NCBI GenBank assembly: GCA_001295775.1
Contig: LJIA01000010.1
Span: 62,001 to 126,000, forward strand
Source of the DNA: a beta proteobacterium AAP99
GTDB taxonomy: Bacteria > Pseudomonadota > Gammaproteobacteria > Burkholderiales > Burkholderiaceae_C
Direction: 5' to 3'
Length of the DNA stretch: 64,000 nucleotides
In this document: positions 47,135 through 56,944 of the stretch, in pieces
Position numbering within the stretch: position 1 is the stretch's first letter
How the letters are laid out: each line of letters opens with the position of its first letter
Position numbers and translations under genes: made by a program
Notes under the pieces: model-generated
The model's input: the letters and a program-made list of their open reading frames with translations, nothing else
Database searches by the model: none
Told to the model about the DNA's origin: nothing

Positions 47135-49021
47135 GTGAACAACAACCTCCTCACCAAAGCGATCATCTGGCTCGTTGTAGCCATGGTGTTGTTCACGGTC
47201 TTCAAGCAGTTCGAGAACCGGCGCGCACCGGTCAACGAAGCCGTGAGCTACACGCAGTTCATGGAAGACGCCAAGGCTGGTCGGATCGAGAAGGTCGAGG
47301 TTCAGGGGCGCACGCTGACGGTCTTCCCCAAGGAAGGCAATCGCTTCACCCTGACGTCTCCTGGCGACATCTTCATGTCAGACAACCTCGTCAAGTACGG
47401 GGTCAAGGTCTACGGCACGCCGGAAGAGGGCCAGTCTCTCCTCATGACCCTGCTCATTCACCTCGGTCCGATCCTGCTCCTGATCGGCTTCTGGTTCTGG
47501 ATGATGCGCAGCATGCAGGGCGGTGGCAAAGGCGGGGCGTTCAGCTTCGGCAAGAGCAAGGCTCGCATGATCGACGAGTCCAACAACAGCATTACCTTTG
47601 CTGACGTGGCCGGCTGCGACGAAGCCAAGGAAGAGGTCAAGGAACTCGTCGAGTTCCTGAAGGATCCGTCCAAGTTCCAGAAGCTCGGCGGCCGGATTCC
47701 GCGCGGCGTGCTGATGGTCGGCTCGCCCGGTACAGGCAAGACGCTGCTGGCCAAGGCGATCGCCGGCGAAGCCAAGGTGCCGTTCTTCAGCATCTCGGGT
47801 TCGGACTTCGTGGAAATGTTCGTCGGCGTGGGCGCAGCCCGCGTGCGCGACATGTTCGAGAACGCCAAGAAGCATGCGCCCTGCATCATCTTTGTGGATG
47901 AAATCGACGCGGTGGGTCGTCATCGCGGTGCCGGGTTGGGCGGCGGCAACGACGAGCGCGAACAGACCCTGAACCAGATGCTGGTGGAGATGGACGGTTT
48001 CGACACCAACTCCGGCATCATCGTGATCGCTGCGACGAACCGACCGGACATTCTGGACCCCGCACTCCTGCGCCCCGGCCGTTTCGACCGTCAAGTCGTT
48101 GTGCCGCTGCCGGATATCCGCGGCCGTGAGCAGATCCTCAAGGTGCACATGCGCAAGGTTCCGCTAGGTACGGACGTTGAAGCCGCGGTACTGGCGCGTG
48201 GCACACCCGGTTTCTCCGGGGCGGATCTCGCCAATCTGGTCAATGAAGCCGCCCTGTTTGCCGCACGCCGCAACGGTCGTGTCGTGAGCATGGAAGATTT
48301 CGAGAAGGCCAAGGACAAGATCTACATGGGTCCTGAGCGCAAGACCATGGTCATGTCCGAGGACGAGAAGAAGGCCACGGCCTACCACGAGTCCGGCCAC
48401 GCTGTGATCGCGGCTTCGCTGCCCAACGCCGACCCCGTGCACAAGGTCACGATCATTCCGCGCGGCCGCGCGCTTGGCGTCACGTGGCAGTTGCCTGAGC
48501 GGGATCGCCTGAGCATGTACAAGGATCAGATGCTCACTGAGATGGCGATCCTGTTCGGTGGTCGGATTGCCGAAGACTTGTTCGTCAAGCGCATTTCTAC
48601 CGGCGCGTCGAATGACTTCGAGCGTGCGACCAAGATCGCACGCGACATGGTGACCCGTTACGGCATGAGCGATGAGCTCGGTCCGATGGTCTATGCGGAG
48701 AACGAGGGCGAAGTGTTCCTGGGCCGTAGCGTGACCAAGACCACGAATATCTCAGAAGCCACGATGCAGCGTGTGGACCTCGAAATCCGCCGCATCATCG
48801 ACGAGCAGTACGCCGCCGCCACCAAGATCCTGCAGGACAAGGCAGATCGGGTGGAGGCCATGACTGCTGCGCTGATGGAGTACGAGACCATCGACGCCGA
48901 GCAGATCAAGGACATCATGGAAGGCCGTCCGGTACGCGCACCCCGCCCCCCGGCCACCACATCCACGAATGATCCGGGTTCGCCCAGCGCGCCTGCCGAA
49001 GGTGCCGCGGCTACCGCCTGA
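47135..49021 (+). CDS. ftsH: ATP-dependent zinc metalloprotease FtsH
   Basis: 628 residues starting with GTG at 47135. Two membrane segments ([18 protein letters not shown]-like at about 4-24 and [18 protein letters not shown] at about 107-124) flank a periplasmic loop. The AAA module has Walker [14 protein letters not shown] (about 192-204), Walker [10 protein letters not shown] (about 250), and the second region of homology [20 protein letters not shown]. The protease zinc site is HESGHAV (about 418), with the third ligand aspartate in [20 protein letters not shown] (about 497). It degrades membrane and regulatory proteins such as LpxC and sigma-32 in related bacteria. A terminator follows. 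Confidence 0.97.
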   Translation: MNNNLLTKAIIWLVVAMVLFTVFKQFENRRAPVNEAVSYTQFMEDAKAGRIEKVEVQGRTLTVFPKEGNRFTLTSPGDIFMSDNLVKYGVKVYGTPEEGQSLLMTLLIHLGPILLLIGFWFWMMRSMQGGGKGGAFSFGKSKARMIDESNNSITFADVAGCDEAKEEVKELVEFLKDPSKFQKLGGRIPRGVLMVGSPGTGKTLLAKAIAGEAKVPFFSISGSDFVEMFVGVGAARVRDMFENAKKHAPCIIFVDEIDAVGRHRGAGLGGGNDEREQTLNQMLVEMDGFDTNSGIIVIAATNRPDILDPALLRPGRFDRQVVVPLPDIRGREQILKVHMRKVPLGTDVEAAVLARGTPGFSGADLANLVNEAALFAARRNGRVVSMEDFEKAKDKIYMGPERKTMVMSEDEKKATAYHESGHAVIAASLPNADPVHKVTIIPRGRALGVTWQLPERDRLSMYKDQMLTEMAILFGGRIAEDLFVKRISTGASNDFERATKIARDMVTRYGMSDELGPMVYAENEGEVFLGRSVTKTTNISEATMQRVDLEIRRIIDEQYAAATKILQDKADRVEAMTAALMEYETIDAEQIKDIMEGRPVRAPRPPATTSTNDPGSPSAPAEGAAATA

Positions 49022-49037
49022 TCATTGCCGTACTGTC

Positions 49038-49072
49038 AAGGGGCGCCTGCGGGCGCTCCTTTGCCTTTGTAT
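49038..49072 (+). terminator. ftsH intrinsic terminator
   Basis: AAGGGGCGCC (49038-49047) pairs with GGCGCTCCTT (49052-49061; one G-T pair) around a four-base loop, followed by TTGCCTTTGT. It separates ftsH from folP. Confidence 0.75.
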
Positions 49073-49119
49073 GTAGCACCTGCCCGCTTGTGCTCAATCA
49101 TGACAGGACGCTTCAGTCC

Positions 49120-49986
49120 ATGAATTGGCAAGCCGGTCGATTCTGCTTCGATCTTCAGGCGCGACCGCTCGTCATGGGCATCGTGAACGTCACGCCAGAC
49201 AGCTTTTCCGATGGCGGGCAGCACTTTGCCCATGCGGATGCGCCGATCGAGCATGGCGAGCGCCTGCTGGCCGAGGGGGCCGATCTGCTGGACATCGGTG
49301 GCGAGTCCACCCGGCCCGGTGCGCTGGCGGTGTCGGCCGATGACGAGTGGCAACGCATCCAACGCTCGGTGCAGCACTTCGTGGCACGCGGTGTGTGCGT
49401 CTCGGTCGACACGATGAAGCCCGAGGTCATGGCGCGGGCCTTGGCGGCCGGTGCGGATGTGATCAATGACGTGATGGGCTTTCGCGCGCCGGGCGCGATC
49501 GAGGCGGTCGCCCCTTCAGGGTGCGGCCTCGTGGTGATGCACATGCAAGGCGAACCGCGCACCATGCAGCGCAACCCGACGTACCGCAATGTCGTGGCAG
49601 AAGTCAGAGCGTTTCTGGCCGAGCGCGTCATGGCCCTGCGTGCAGCCGGCATCAAGGACGAGCGGATCCTGCTCGACCCCGGTTTCGGCTTTGGCAAGAG
49701 TCTCGAGCACAACCTTCATCTGCTTGCACAGATCGGGCAGATCCGCGTGCCCTGTGAGTCATCAAGCGCGGATCTGCCGGTGCTCGCCGGAGTGTCCAGA
49801 AAGTCTATGCTGGGCCAGCTCACGGGGCGTGATGCCGGCGAGCGTGTTGCCGCGTCGGTGGCTGCGCACCTGCTGGCGGTCCAGCGCGGAGCACGGATTG
49901 TGCGGGTGCACGATGTGGCCGCGACCGTGGACGCGCTCAAGGTGTGGGCGGCGGTGCAGGCGCGCCGCTGTCGCGAAGAAGACTGA
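49120..49986 (+). CDS. folP: Dihydropteroate synthase
   Basis: 288 residues from ATG 49120 (MNWQAGRFCFDLQARPLVMG); an in-frame GTG at 49090 is the alternative. It condenses p-aminobenzoate with dihydropterin pyrophosphate in folate synthesis and is the sulfonamide target. Motifs: VMGIVNVTPDSFSDGG (about 19-34), ADLLDIGGESTRPGA (about 55-69), GADVINDVMGFRAPG, ILLDPGFGFGKSLEHN (about 195-210), and a C-terminal arginine/histidine stretch GARIVRVHDVAATVDAL. It lies between ftsH and glmM as in other proteobacteria. Confidence 0.96.
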   Translation: MNWQAGRFCFDLQARPLVMGIVNVTPDSFSDGGQHFAHADAPIEHGERLLAEGADLLDIGGESTRPGALAVSADDEWQRIQRSVQHFVARGVCVSVDTMKPEVMARALAAGADVINDVMGFRAPGAIEAVAPSGCGLVVMHMQGEPRTMQRNPTYRNVVAEVRAFLAERVMALRAAGIKDERILLDPGFGFGKSLEHNLHLLAQIGQIRVPCESSSADLPVLAGVSRKSMLGQLTGRDAGERVAASVAAHLLAVQRGARIVRVHDVAATVDALKVWAAVQARRCREED

Positions 49987-50016
49987 TTGAATGATCCCAG
50001 AAATGAAGCAGCAGCA

Positions 50017-51372
50017 ATGAGCAGAAAGTATTTCGGTACAGACGGCGTGCGCGGCCCGGTGGGTACGGCACCGATGACTCCAGATTTCGTCATGCGCCTG
50101 GGCTACGCCGCAGGCCGCAGTCTGGCCGCGTCCAGGACGCCGGGCAGCCGGCCGCAGGTGCTGATCGGCAAGGACACGCGCGTGTCCGGCTATCTGCTGG
50201 AAGCTGCCCTGGAGTCGGGCTTGATTGCTGCCGGGGCCGATGTCCTGCTGGCCGGGCCCATCCCCACACCCGCTGTCGCGCACCTCACGCGGGCCATGCG
50301 TCTGGACGCCGGCGTGGTCATCAGCGCAAGCCACAATCCGTATCAGGACAACGGTATCAAGTTCTTTGATGGTCGCGGCGCCAAGCTGTCGGACGAGACA
50401 GAAGCGAGCATCGAGGCGCTGATTGACGAGCCGATGGGCTGCGTGGCCTCGGCCGACTTGGGCAAGGCGCGCCGCCTGAATGACGCCGCGGGCCGCTACA
50501 TCGAGTTCTGCAAGGCCAGCTTTCCGGCGCATCTGGATCTGCGTGGCTTGCGAGTCGTCGTCGATTGCGCCAATGGCGCCGCGTATCAGGTGACGCCCGC
50601 GCTGCTGCACGAGCTGGGTGCAGAGGTGATCCGCATTGGCTGTGAACCGAACGGCATGAACATCAACGACGGTGTGGGTGCAGTTCATCCTCAGGCGCTG
50701 CAGGCTGAGGTACGCGAGCACGGTGCGCACCTGGGCATCGCGCTGGATGGCGATGCCGACCGCCTGCAGATGGTGGACGCTGACGGTCGTCTGCTGAACG
50801 GCGACGAGCTGCTCTACGTGGTGGCGATGGATCGTCATCGCACCCAGCCGGTCGAGGGCGTCGTCGGCACATTGATGAGCAATTTCGGGCTGGAGGCGGC
50901 GTTCCGCAGCGCCGGCGTCGGCTTCGAGCGCGCCAAGGTGGGTGATCGCTACGTGTTGGAGCGCCTGAGTGAGCGCGGCTGGCTGTACGGCGGTGAAAGC
51001 TCGGGCCACCTGATCTTCCTGGACCGACACTCCACAGGTGACGGCACCATCGCCGCGCTGCAGGTGCTGGCTGCCATGCGCGACCAGGGCCGCACTCTGG
51101 CCGAACTGGTCGCGCCAGTGCGTCTGATGCCGCAGGTGCTCAAAAATGTGCGCCTGCCCGCAGGGTTCGACTGGAAGACCCACGCTCCATTGCGAGATGC
51201 GCAGGCTGCTGTTGAGGCTCAGCTCGGTCAGGGCGGGCGAGTATTGATTCGCCCGTCGGGCACCGAACCGCTGCTGCGGCTGATGGTGGAGGCGGAGGAG
51301 GCGCAACGCGCCGAATCGCTGTGTGCTCAGCTGGCGGCCTCGCTGCCATCGGGTGCGGCTGCCGCACATTGA
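50017..51372 (+). CDS. glmM: Phosphoglucosamine mutase
   Basis: 451 residues from ATG 50017 ([20 protein letters not shown]). It interconverts glucosamine 6-phosphate and 1-phosphate for peptidoglycan and lipopolysaccharide precursors. The phosphoserine loop is [20 protein letters not shown] (about 97-116), the metal loop [20 protein letters not shown] (about 243-262), the sugar-binding loop [19 protein letters not shown] (about 325-343), and the phosphate-binding [14 protein letters not shown] near the end. The stop is followed by an AT-rich convergent gap. Confidence 0.96.
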   Translation: MSRKYFGTDGVRGPVGTAPMTPDFVMRLGYAAGRSLAASRTPGSRPQVLIGKDTRVSGYLLEAALESGLIAAGADVLLAGPIPTPAVAHLTRAMRLDAGVVISASHNPYQDNGIKFFDGRGAKLSDETEASIEALIDEPMGCVASADLGKARRLNDAAGRYIEFCKASFPAHLDLRGLRVVVDCANGAAYQVTPALLHELGAEVIRIGCEPNGMNINDGVGAVHPQALQAEVREHGAHLGIALDGDADRLQMVDADGRLLNGDELLYVVAMDRHRTQPVEGVVGTLMSNFGLEAAFRSAGVGFERAKVGDRYVLERLSERGWLYGGESSGHLIFLDRHSTGDGTIAALQVLAAMRDQGRTLAELVAPVRLMPQVLKNVRLPAGFDWKTHAPLRDAQAAVEAQLGQGGRVLIRPSGTEPLLRLMVEAEEAQRAESLCAQLAASLPSGAAAAH

Positions 51373-51468
51373 AACGACAGTTTTCGGCCGGCTCAGCGCT
51401 CGGCCGCAGGGCCAGGGTTCAGTGTCTAGGTTTCAATGAATGATTGAATAACAGCCCATTTTGATGTT

Positions 51469-51571
51469 GATTTTCAATCTTTAGTTGAATATCAACAAAC
51501 TGACTTTCCGCATGTGGCGTGCGGGCTTCGGGCTGTTTTTCGGTGTTCGTTGCGCCGTGCATCTCACGCCG
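51469..51571. repeat. AT-rich stretch plus 67-bp element with conserved ends, copy 2
   Basis: GATTTTCAA at 51469 opens an AT-rich run. A 67-base unit follows at 51505-51571, beginning TTTCCGCATG and ending GTGCATCTCACGCCG. It matches the copy at 2807-2873 in length and ends. It lies in the convergent gap between glmM and the fasciclin gene. Confidence 0.45.
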
Positions 51572-51606
51572 AAGATGCAATGCATGCATTGCGCTGCGCC
51601 AAAGAA

Positions 51607-51640
51607 AACGGGCCGCTGGAGAATGCTCCAGCGGCCCGTT
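51607..51640 (-). terminator. Terminator of the fasciclin gene
   Basis: A perfect 14-base stem AACGGGCCGCTGGA (51607-51620) / TCCAGCGGCCCGTT (51627-51640) with a six-base loop. On the minus strand it runs into TTTTCTTT. It may also stop glmM transcripts from the other side, although no T-run follows on the plus strand. Confidence 0.88.
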
Positions 51641-51653
51641 GCGTATCGGTCGA

Positions 51654-52139
51654 TCAGCGGCGCGGTGCGGGCGGCAGCATCACGGTGTCGATGATGTGGA
51701 TCACGCCGTTGGTGGCGTCCACATTGGCCTTGATGACCAGCGCATCTTCGAAGCCGACGAGATCGCCGGACTTGGACAAGTTCACCTCGGCGCCATTCAC
51801 GGTCTTGACGCGGCTGTTCTTCACGTCAGCAGCCATGACCTTGCCAGGCACGACGTGGTAGGTCAGCACGGCGCGCAGCTGGTCCTTGTTGGCCAGCAGG
51901 GCGTCCAGGCGATCCTTGGGCAGCTTGGCGAATGCGGCGTCGCTCGGCGCGAAGACCGTGAAGGGGCCGGGGCCGGCCAGAGTGGCTTGCAGCTCGGCAG
52001 CGCCGATCGCGCGGGTCAGCGTGGACAGCTCCGGCGTGCGCTGGGCGGTTTCGGCAATCGTGGTCGGCGCAGGAGGGGTGCTGGCGCAGGCTGCCAGGGC
52101 CAAGGCGCTGACTGCCAGCAGCAGATTGCGGCGGTTCAT
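51654..52139 (-). CDS. Fasciclin-domain lipoprotein
   Basis: 161 residues. The signal peptide ends in a lipobox (ALALAACAS, cysteine near residue 18), so the mature protein is lipid-anchored. A single FAS1 domain fills the rest: LSTLTRAIGAAELQATLAGP, PFTVFAPSDAAFAKLP (about 60-75), LRAVLTYHVVPGKVMAADV (about 89-107, with the conserved YHV-PG), and NGVIHIIDTVMLPP. FAS1 domains mediate adhesion in many systems. AGGAG precedes the start on the minus strand. A three-repeat Pho box pointing toward it and a correctly spaced -10 lie upstream, so it is probably induced by phosphate starvation. Confidence 0.92.
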   Translation of the reverse strand: MNRRNLLLAVSALALAACASTPPAPTTIAETAQRTPELSTLTRAIGAAELQATLAGPGPFTVFAPSDAAFAKLPKDRLDALLANKDQLRAVLTYHVVPGKVMAADVKNSRVKTVNGAEVNLSKSGDLVGFEDALVIKANVDATNGVIHIIDTVMLPPAPRR

Positions 52140-52195
52140 CTGGGTGTTCTCCTAGGTTTGTCGGTCAACGTCGCGCATTCGCGGCGTCGGCGCCC

Positions 52196-52239
52196 ACAAT
52201 AGGCAGCTCACGTGACAATTCAATGACCGTTTGTGACAT
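52196..52239 (-). promoter_or_regulatory. Pho box and -10 for the fasciclin lipoprotein gene
   Basis: Read on the minus strand there are three heptamers at strict 11-base spacing: ATGTCAC (52239-52233), GGTCATT (52228-52222) and TGTCACG (52217-52211), each separated by four bases. Nine bases later TATTGT (52201-52196) makes a -10. This is the architecture of PhoB-activated promoters, where the box replaces the -35. The predicted start is about 55 bases before the ATG. Confidence 0.75.
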
Positions 52240-52270
52240 CGCGGGTTTCTCCCGGGTTTTGCAGTTCAAT

Positions 52271-52304
52271 ATGTCACCCCGATGTCATATTCGATCGTCA
52301 CAAT
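52271..52304 (+). promoter_or_regulatory. Pho box and -10 for pstS
   Basis: ATGTCAC (52271-52277), four bases, ATGTCAT (52282-52288), close to the CTGTCAT-N4-CTGTCAT PhoB consensus. A further TCGTCAC is at 52295-52301, off the 11-base register. CACAAT (52299-52304), ten bases after the second heptamer, is the likely -10. The pstS ATG is 37 bases on. Confidence 0.78.
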
Positions 52305-52340
52305 TCATCTCAATCCCTCCCGAACCCATAGAGGATGACG

Positions 52341-53387
52341 ATGAAGAAACTGTTCAGTGCACTGGCCGCCAGCACCCTGGTGAGCCTGTCGATGATGGCC
52401 CCGACGGTCTCCGCTCAGGAGATCACCGGCGCCGGCGCCACCTTCCCGGCCCCCCTGTATTCCCGCTGGGCCGCCGACTACAACAAGGCGACCGGTGTCC
52501 GGATCAACTACCAGTCTATCGGTTCGTCCGGCGGCATCCGCCAGATCACGAACAAGACGGTGGACTTCGGTGCCTCTGACGCCCCGATGAGTCAGGCCGA
52601 TCTCGACAAGGCCGGCATGATTCAGTTCCCGATCGCCATGGGTGGCGTGGTGCCCATCATGAATGTGCCCGGCCTGCAGCCTGGTCAGCTCAAGCTGACC
52701 GGCCCCGTGCTCGCCGACATCTATCTGGGCAAGATCAAGAAGTGGAATGAAGCCGCGATCACCTCCCTGAACCCGGGCGTGAAGCTGCCTGATCAGAACA
52801 TTGCTGTGGTCCGCCGCGCCGACGGTTCGGGCACGACCTTCATCTTCACGAACTACCTGTCCAAGATCTCCGCCGAGTGGAAGGGCAAGGTCGGTGAAGG
52901 CACCAGCGTGAACTGGCCGGTGGGTCTGGGTGGCAAGGGCAACGAAGGTGTGGCCGCATTCGTGCAGCGTCTGCCGGGTTCGATCGGCTACGTCGAATAC
53001 TCCTACGCGCGCCAGAACAAGATGCCGTTCGCGCAGATGCAGAATCGCGCGGGTCAGTACGTGGCACCCGACGACACGTCCTTCCGTGCCGCTGCGGCAG
53101 GCGCGAACTGGGCGCAGAACTTCGGTCAGATCCTGACCGATCAGGCAGGTGCGGGCGCATGGCCGATTACCGGCGCAACCTTCATCCTGATGCACAAGAC
53201 GCAGGACAAGCCTGCCAATGGCGCCGAAGTGCTCAAGTTCTTCGACTGGGCTCTCCGCAATGGCGACGCGGCAGCCACCGCGCTCGACTACGTGCCGATG
53301 CCTGACAGTGTCGAGCCGCTGATCCGCAAGCTGTGGGCAGACAACGTCAAGGACGCTTCCGGCAAGGCCGTCTTTGCAGGCCGCTAA
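52341..53387 (+). CDS. pstS: Phosphate ABC transporter substrate-binding protein PstS
   Basis: 348 residues. ATG 52341 is preferred because GAGG (52331-52334) is six bases before it; the ATG at 52335 directly touches the ribosome site. A signal peptide ([23 protein letters not shown]) precedes the mature start [22 protein letters not shown], the PstS signature. Phosphate ligands lie in [23 protein letters not shown] and [19 protein letters not shown]. It binds inorganic phosphate in the periplasm. It is preceded by a Pho box and followed by a strong hairpin before pstC. Confidence 0.97.
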   Translation: MKKLFSALAASTLVSLSMMAPTVSAQEITGAGATFPAPLYSRWAADYNKATGVRINYQSIGSSGGIRQITNKTVDFGASDAPMSQADLDKAGMIQFPIAMGGVVPIMNVPGLQPGQLKLTGPVLADIYLGKIKKWNEAAITSLNPGVKLPDQNIAVVRRADGSGTTFIFTNYLSKISAEWKGKVGEGTSVNWPVGLGGKGNEGVAAFVQRLPGSIGYVEYSYARQNKMPFAQMQNRAGQYVAPDDTSFRAAAAGANWAQNFGQILTDQAGAGAWPITGATFILMHKTQDKPANGAEVLKFFDWALRNGDAAATALDYVPMPDSVEPLIRKLWADNVKDASGKAVFAGR

Positions 53388-53401
53388 CCAGCAGTAGTCA
53401 G

Positions 53402-53431
53402 CCGGGCTTGGGTGGGGTCACTCAAGCCCGG
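53402..53431 (+). other. Hairpin between pstS and pstC
   Basis: CCGGGCTTG (53402-53410) and CAAGCCCGG (53423-53431) with an inner four-base extension form a roughly 13-base stem around GGGT, followed by the weak TTATGCATTTG. It is likely a partial terminator or 3' protector that keeps pstS mRNA above the permease genes. Confidence 0.7.
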
Positions 53432-53467
53432 TTATGCATTTGTAGATTGATCCCAGTGGGGGTGGGT

Positions 53468-54439
53468 ATGAGCATCACGAGTGCCCAGGTGGCACAAAGC
53501 CGGACGCGCGGGCAATGGCAGGACTTCCTGTTCATGCACGCCACGCGAATCGCGGCCATCATCACGCTGGCGCTGCTGGCGGCCATCATCGGTTCTTTGG
53601 TCGTAGCGTCCTGGCCGTCGATCAGTACCTTTGGTCTGAGCTTTTACACGACGTCCACCTGGGACCCCCCGGCGCAGCAGTTCGGCGCACTGATCCCGAT
53701 CTACGGCACCCTCGTGACCTCAGCTATCGCCCTGGTGATCGCGATCCCAGTGAGCTTTGGCATTGCGCTGTTTCTGACCGAGCTGTCGCCCGCGTGGCTA
53801 CGTCGCCCGCTGGGTACGGCCATCGAATTGCTGGCGGCCATTCCTTCGATCGTCTACGGCATGTGGGGCTTGCTGGTCTTTGCCCCGATCTTTGCCAACT
53901 ACGTGCAAGTGCCGCTGCAGAACGCGGTCGGCAGCTGGCCGATCATCGGTGCCCTGGTCCAGGGACCGCCGGTGGGTATCGGCTTGCTGTGCGCCGGCAT
54001 CATCCTCGCGATCATGATCATCCCCTTCATCGCGAGCGTGATGCGAGATGTGTTTGAAGTGACCCCAGCGCTGCTCAAGGAAGCCGCCTATGGTCTGGGT
54101 TCCAGTACCTGGGAAGTGGTCTGGAAGGTCGTGCTGCCCTACACCAAGACGGGTGTCATCGGCGGCATCATGCTCGGTCTGGGGCGAGCGCTTGGCGAGA
54201 CCATGGCCGTCACCTTCGTGATCGGCAACACCAATCTGCTGTCCTCCATGTCGCTCTTCGAGCCGGGTAACAGCATTACGTCGGCCCTGGCCAATGAGTT
54301 TGCCGAGGCCGAGATCGGTCTGCACTCGGCCTCGCTGATGCAGCTGGGCTTAATCCTGTTCATCATCACGGCGCTGGTGCTGGCGGCCTCCAAGGTGCTG
54401 CTGATGCGCATGGCCAAGGCCGAAGGCGGAAAGAGCTGA
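53468..54439 (+). CDS. pstC: Phosphate ABC transporter permease PstC
   Basis: 323 residues from ATG 53468, with GGGGGTGGG upstream. Six membrane segments: [40 protein letters not shown], and others. PstC landmarks are [38 protein letters not shown], the EAA loop [20 protein letters not shown] (about 205-224), and [18 protein letters not shown] (about 240-257). It forms the inner-membrane channel with PstA. pstA begins two bases after its stop. Confidence 0.96.
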   Translation: MSITSAQVAQSRTRGQWQDFLFMHATRIAAIITLALLAAIIGSLVVASWPSISTFGLSFYTTSTWDPPAQQFGALIPIYGTLVTSAIALVIAIPVSFGIALFLTELSPAWLRRPLGTAIELLAAIPSIVYGMWGLLVFAPIFANYVQVPLQNAVGSWPIIGALVQGPPVGIGLLCAGIILAIMIIPFIASVMRDVFEVTPALLKEAAYGLGSSTWEVVWKVVLPYTKTGVIGGIMLGLGRALGETMAVTFVIGNTNLLSSMSLFEPGNSITSALANEFAEAEIGLHSASLMQLGLILFIITALVLAASKVLLMRMAKAEGGKS

Positions 54440-54441
54440 TC

Positions 54442-55350
54442 ATGAGCACCATCTCTGCACAGACTCCGGTCACTACCCCAGCGGTGGACAAGACTCGCTT
54501 CACCAACGCCAACAAGCTGCACCAGCAGCGCAAGTGGATCAACCGCCTCGCGCTCACACTTTCTCTGCTGGCCATGGCCTTCGGCCTGGTGTGGCTGATC
54601 TGGATCCTTGTCACGACGCTTTCGCTGGGTATTTCCGGCCTATCCATGGCCCTGTTCACGTACGACACCCCACCGCCGGGCGCGGACGTCGGCGGACTGC
54701 GTAATGCGATCGTGGGCAGCGCGATCATGGTGGGACTTGCCACGGCGATCGGCACGCCGATCGGCATCCTGGCTGGCATCTATTTGGCCGAATATGGCAA
54801 CCACAGCAAGCTCGGTGCGGTGACGCGCTTCATCAACGACATCCTGCTGTCTGCACCGTCGATCGTCATCGGTTTGTTCATCTACGCGCTGATCGTCCGG
54901 CCGATGGGTGGCTTCTCCGGATTTGCCGGCGTACTGGCCCTGTCCCTGATCGTGATTCCGGTGGTGATCCGTACGACGGAGAACATGCTGCTGCTGGTAC
55001 CCAACCAGCTGCGCGAGGCCGCCTATGCGCTGGGCGCACCCAAATACACCGTGATCACGAAGGTCACGCTGAAAGCCTCAGTGGCTGGCGTCATCACGGG
55101 CATCCTGCTCGCAGTGGCGCGGATTGCCGGAGAGACGGCGCCCCTGCTGTTCACGTCCCTGAACAACCAGTTTTTCAGCCTGGACCTGAGCGAGCCGATG
55201 GCCAGCCTGCCTCGCGTGATCTTCAACTTTGCAATGAGCCCGTATCCGGACTGGCAGAAGCTCGCCTGGGCCGGCGTGTTCCTGATCACGCTGAGCGTGC
55301 TGATCCTGAACATCCTGGCGCGGACCCTGTTCTCCGGCAAGCAGAAGTGA
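54442..55350 (+). CDS. pstA: Phosphate ABC transporter permease PstA
   Basis: 302 residues. A hydrophilic N-terminus precedes six membrane segments ([40 protein letters not shown] and others). Conserved stretches are [38 protein letters not shown], the EAA loop [20 protein letters not shown] (about 191-210) and [20 protein letters not shown]. It pairs with PstC. pstB follows after 55 bases. Confidence 0.96.
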   Translation: MSTISAQTPVTTPAVDKTRFTNANKLHQQRKWINRLALTLSLLAMAFGLVWLIWILVTTLSLGISGLSMALFTYDTPPPGADVGGLRNAIVGSAIMVGLATAIGTPIGILAGIYLAEYGNHSKLGAVTRFINDILLSAPSIVIGLFIYALIVRPMGGFSGFAGVLALSLIVIPVVIRTTENMLLLVPNQLREAAYALGAPKYTVITKVTLKASVAGVITGILLAVARIAGETAPLLFTSLNNQFFSLDLSEPMASLPRVIFNFAMSPYPDWQKLAWAGVFLITLSVLILNILARTLFSGKQK

Positions 55351-55405
55351 TGCTGCAGGCCCGAACCGCTTCAACCAGATACCGAACACGAATCAAGGAA
55401 TGACC

Positions 55406-56182
55406 ATGGTGACCACGACCACCCCGGCGCGCAACAAGCTTGAGGTCAAGGACCTGCAGTTCTACTACGGCAAGTTCCACGCCCTGCGCAACATCAACCT
55501 GAACATCCCCGAGAAGCACGTCACGGCCTTCATTGGTCCGTCGGGCTGCGGCAAGTCCACGCTGCTGCGCACCTTCAACCGCATGTACGCGCTTTATCCG
55601 GAGCAGCGTGCCGAAGGCCAGATCCTGCTGGACGGCGAGAACCTGCTCAACAGCAACGAAGACATCGCGCTGATTCGCGCCAAGATCGGCATGGTCTTCC
55701 AGAAGCCCACGCCGTTTCCGATGAGCATCTACGACAACATCGCCTTCGGCGTACGTCTGTTCGAGAAGCTCTCCAAGCCGGAGATGGATGATCGCGTCGA
55801 GTGGGCCCTGTCGAAAGCCGCGCTCTGGAATGAGGTCAAGGACAAGCTCAATCAGAGTGGCAACGGCCTGTCCGGCGGTCAGCAGCAGCGTCTGTGCATT
55901 GCACGCGGCATCGCGATCCGCCCTGAAGTGCTGCTGCTCGACGAACCTTGCTCGGCGCTGGACCCGATCTCCACGGCCAAGATCGAGGAGCTGATCCACG
56001 AGCTGAAGAACGACTACACGGTGGTCATCGTCACGCACAACATGCAGCAAGCCGCGCGCTGCTCCGACTTCACGGCCTACATGTACCTGGGCGAACTGAT
56101 CGAAGTCGGCAAGACCAAGGAAATTTTCGTGAAGCCGCAGAAGAAGGCGACCGAGGACTACATCACTGGCCGCTTCGGCTAA
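55406..56182 (+). CDS. pstB: Phosphate ABC transporter ATP-binding protein PstB
   Basis: 258 residues from ATG 55406, six bases after AAGGA (55395-55399); an ATG at 55400 touches the ribosome site and is less likely. Walker A is [12 protein letters not shown] (about 46-57), the Q-loop [20 protein letters not shown], the ABC signature [20 protein letters not shown] (about 153-172), Walker [13 protein letters not shown], the switch histidine [10 protein letters not shown], and the characteristic end EDYITGRFG. It energises phosphate uptake and takes part in PhoR control. Confidence 0.97.
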   Translation: MVTTTTPARNKLEVKDLQFYYGKFHALRNINLNIPEKHVTAFIGPSGCGKSTLLRTFNRMYALYPEQRAEGQILLDGENLLNSNEDIALIRAKIGMVFQKPTPFPMSIYDNIAFGVRLFEKLSKPEMDDRVEWALSKAALWNEVKDKLNQSGNGLSGGQQQRLCIARGIAIRPEVLLLDEPCSALDPISTAKIEELIHELKNDYTVVIVTHNMQQAARCSDFTAYMYLGELIEVGKTKEIFVKPQKKATEDYITGRFG

Positions 56183-56222
56183 GTCAGTCCGATCCAGATT
56201 CCACAGCGAGAAGGCCTACATC

Positions 56223-56930
56223 ATGTTCGGTACCACTCACGCTTCAAAGCAATACGACCAGGACCTCGAGGAAATCCGCAGCGCCGTGCTGCGCATGGGT
56301 GGCATGGTCGAGCGCCAGTTCCACGATGCGATCAAGGGCATCACTGAGCGCAATATCGCCCTGTTTGACCAGACAATCCGCAGCGACCAGGACGTCAACC
56401 AGATGGAAGTCAGCCTCGATGCGCAGTGCGTCGAGGTGATTGCCCGCCGCCAGCCCGCCGCCAACGACCTGCGCATGATCCTGGCCGTTTCCAAGGCCAT
56501 CACGGACCTCGAGCGCATCGGCGACGAGTCCACCAAGATCGCCCGCATCGGCCGCGAGATCATGGCCCGTTCCCTGCAGGTGATTCCCTGCCAGGCGGAC
56601 ATCGAACTTATGACGCACCACGCAGTGCACATGCTCCAGACCGCCCTGGATGCCTTTGCCCGCCTGGATGCCGCGGCTGCGGGCCGCGTCATCGGCGAGG
56701 ACGAGGAAATCGATGTGCGCTTCCGTGCCATCCAGCGTCAGCTGATCACGCACATGATGGAAGACTCGCGCCTGATCGGCACGGCCATCGATGTGACCTT
56801 CATCGCCAAGTCGATCGAGCGCGTCGGTGATCACGCCAAGAACATCGCCGAGTACGTGATCTACATGGTGAAGGGTACGGACATCCGTCACGCCCCGCGC
56901 GAAACCGTTGAAGAAACCCTGAAGAACTGA
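56223..56930 (+). CDS. phoU: Phosphate signalling regulator PhoU
   Basis: 235 residues, two three-helix PhoU repeats. The first (about 12-105) has the metal-site motif DLERIGDESTKIARIGRE, and the second (about 115-215) has IAKSIERVGDHAKNIAEYVI; the E/D-rich R-I-G-D and R-V-G-D-H motifs bind iron or zinc clusters in related proteins. PhoU links PstB to PhoR and dampens the kinase when phosphate is plentiful. It lies between pstB and phoB. Confidence 0.97.
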   Translation: MFGTTHASKQYDQDLEEIRSAVLRMGGMVERQFHDAIKGITERNIALFDQTIRSDQDVNQMEVSLDAQCVEVIARRQPAANDLRMILAVSKAITDLERIGDESTKIARIGREIMARSLQVIPCQADIELMTHHAVHMLQTALDAFARLDAAAAGRVIGEDEEIDVRFRAIQRQLITHMMEDSRLIGTAIDVTFIAKSIERVGDHAKNIAEYVIYMVKGTDIRHAPRETVEETLKN

Positions 56931-56944
56931 TCGGAGGCCTGCGC

